Source: Conexibacter sp. (GTDB lineage Bacteria; Actinomycetota; Thermoleophilia; Solirubrobacterales; Solirubrobacteraceae). Taken from it: DNA of 5,548 nt. This document shows, one piece after another, positions 5,088-5,548 of the stretch. Location: NCBI GenBank assembly GCA_025964295.1, contig JAOPZD010000214.1, forward strand, positions 1 to 5,548. The letters run 5' to 3'. Position 1 is the first letter of the stretch, and each line of letters opens with the position of its first letter. A model generated the notes under the pieces. It saw only the letters and a list, made by a program, of their open reading frames with translations, searched no databases and was not told where the DNA came from. The position numbers and the translations under genes were made by a program.

Positions 5088-5548
5088 GTGCTGATGCCGG
5101 CGACAGGCAGCGTCGTGCGCCGCGCGCCGCCGACCTGGACGATCACCCTGGTGCTCGCGGCGGCGTGGCTGGCCTCCGGGCCGCGCACGCCCGACCTCGC
5201 CGCGCAGGTGCACCGCGTCGGCGTCTTCGCCGCCCACGGGTTCGCGGTGTGGGACAACAGCTGGTACGGCGGGCATCCGCTGCCCGGCTACTCGCTGGTC
5301 TTCCCGGCGCTGGGCGCCGTGTTCGGCGCGCGGCTGGTCGGCGCGGCCGCGGCCGTGGCCTCGGCCGCGCTGTTCGACCGCCTGGTGGCGCACCACCGCC
5401 ACCGCTCTCTCGCGTCGGCGTGGTTCGCGGTCGGCTGCGTCGCCGACCTCATGATCGGGCGGCTGACCTACGCGCTCGGCGTGACCGCCGGGCTGGCCGC
5501 GGTCGTCGCGCTGACCCGCGGGCGCCCGGCGCTGGCCGTCGCGCTGGC
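5088..5548 (+). CDS. Polytopic membrane protein, possibly GT-C-like (5' part only, runs off window)
   Basis: I translated this open frame by hand from the GTG at 5088; 153 residues lie in the window with no stop before the edge. After a short basic N-terminus comes TM1 (about 17-31). A loop follows with PDLAAQVHRVG (35-45) and the aromatic stretch VWDNSWYGGHPLPGYS (54-69). Further hydrophobic segments lie near 70-97, 107-127 and 129-143. An acidic residue (Asp36) and W/Y/G/H-rich motifs in the first large loop recall GT-C glycosyltransferase-like or YfhO-like membrane proteins, but too little is present to decide. The ATG at 5094 is an alternative start. Neither has a good Shine-Dalgarno, which fits a leaderless transcript from the TATCCC hexamer. 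It lies 46 bp after the preceding membrane-protein gene. Confidence 0.65.
   Translation, partial: MLMPATGSVVRRAPPTWTITLVLAAAWLASGPRTPDLAAQVHRVGVFAAHGFAVWDNSWYGGHPLPGYSLVFPALGAVFGARLVGAAAAVASAALFDRLVAHHRHRSLASAWFAVGCVADLMIGRLTYALGVTAGLAAVVALTRGRPALAVAL

Noticed and set aside
3901..5094. 397-codon plus-strand open frame overlapping the UspA-like and membrane-protein genes
   Set aside because: It runs out of frame through the terminator-like hairpin and most of the membrane protein, and its translation is Arg/Gly/Ala/Pro-rich without domains.

Overview
The window is very GC-rich (about 70% or more by eye), has strong G/C bias at third codon positions, and is full of long antisense shadow ORFs. 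This base composition, together with the gene families present, fits a high-GC actinobacterium. The UspA-like protein, the 'HIHH / DEFALW' membrane protein and the terminal polytopic protein remind me of Thermoleophilia (Solirubrobacterales and relatives). That placement is inference from recalled family resemblance, not a database result.

Layout. The left half (1-2892) is a minus-strand operon. It is transcribed as a BcrA/YhaQ-type ABC ATPase (2892-1945), an ABC-2 type permease (1948-1106, ATGA overlap) and a DesK-type sensor histidine kinase (1081 to the left edge, 3' end missing). A NarL/LuxR-type response regulator would be expected just beyond the left edge. A divergent regulatory region (about 2893-3046) separates this operon from a plus-strand series: a BcrC-like PAP2 phosphatase (3047-3652), a small UspA-fold protein with a strong Shine-Dalgarno (3761-4207), a six-TM membrane protein of unknown function (4268-5041), and the start of another polytopic membrane protein, possibly GT-C-like (5088 to the right edge).

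How the parts may work together. An ATPase, a permease and a histidine kinase set divergently against an undecaprenyl-pyrophosphatase-like PAP2 enzyme contain the same protein types as bacitracin-resistance (Bcr) loci. This suggests a cell-envelope stress or lipid-carrier module. The substrate is not determined by the sequence.

Two intergenic regions, before the PAP2 gene and before the last gene, carry the same 11-bp-spaced GTTCA direct repeat. In both, the repeat lies 25-27 bp ahead of the start codon, with a -10-like hexamer 11 bp after it. This resembles a PHO box (PhoP/RegX3-type site) followed by a leaderless start, and would make both genes candidates for co-regulation by phosphate or envelope stress. 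The PAP2 copy is embedded in a perfect 9-bp inverted repeat. A long, near-perfect GC hairpin follows the UspA-like gene and is the best terminator candidate. I saw no tRNA, rRNA, CRISPR array, insertion sequence or prophage gene. The window looks like ordinary chromosome with an interesting regulatory arrangement rather than a mobile island.
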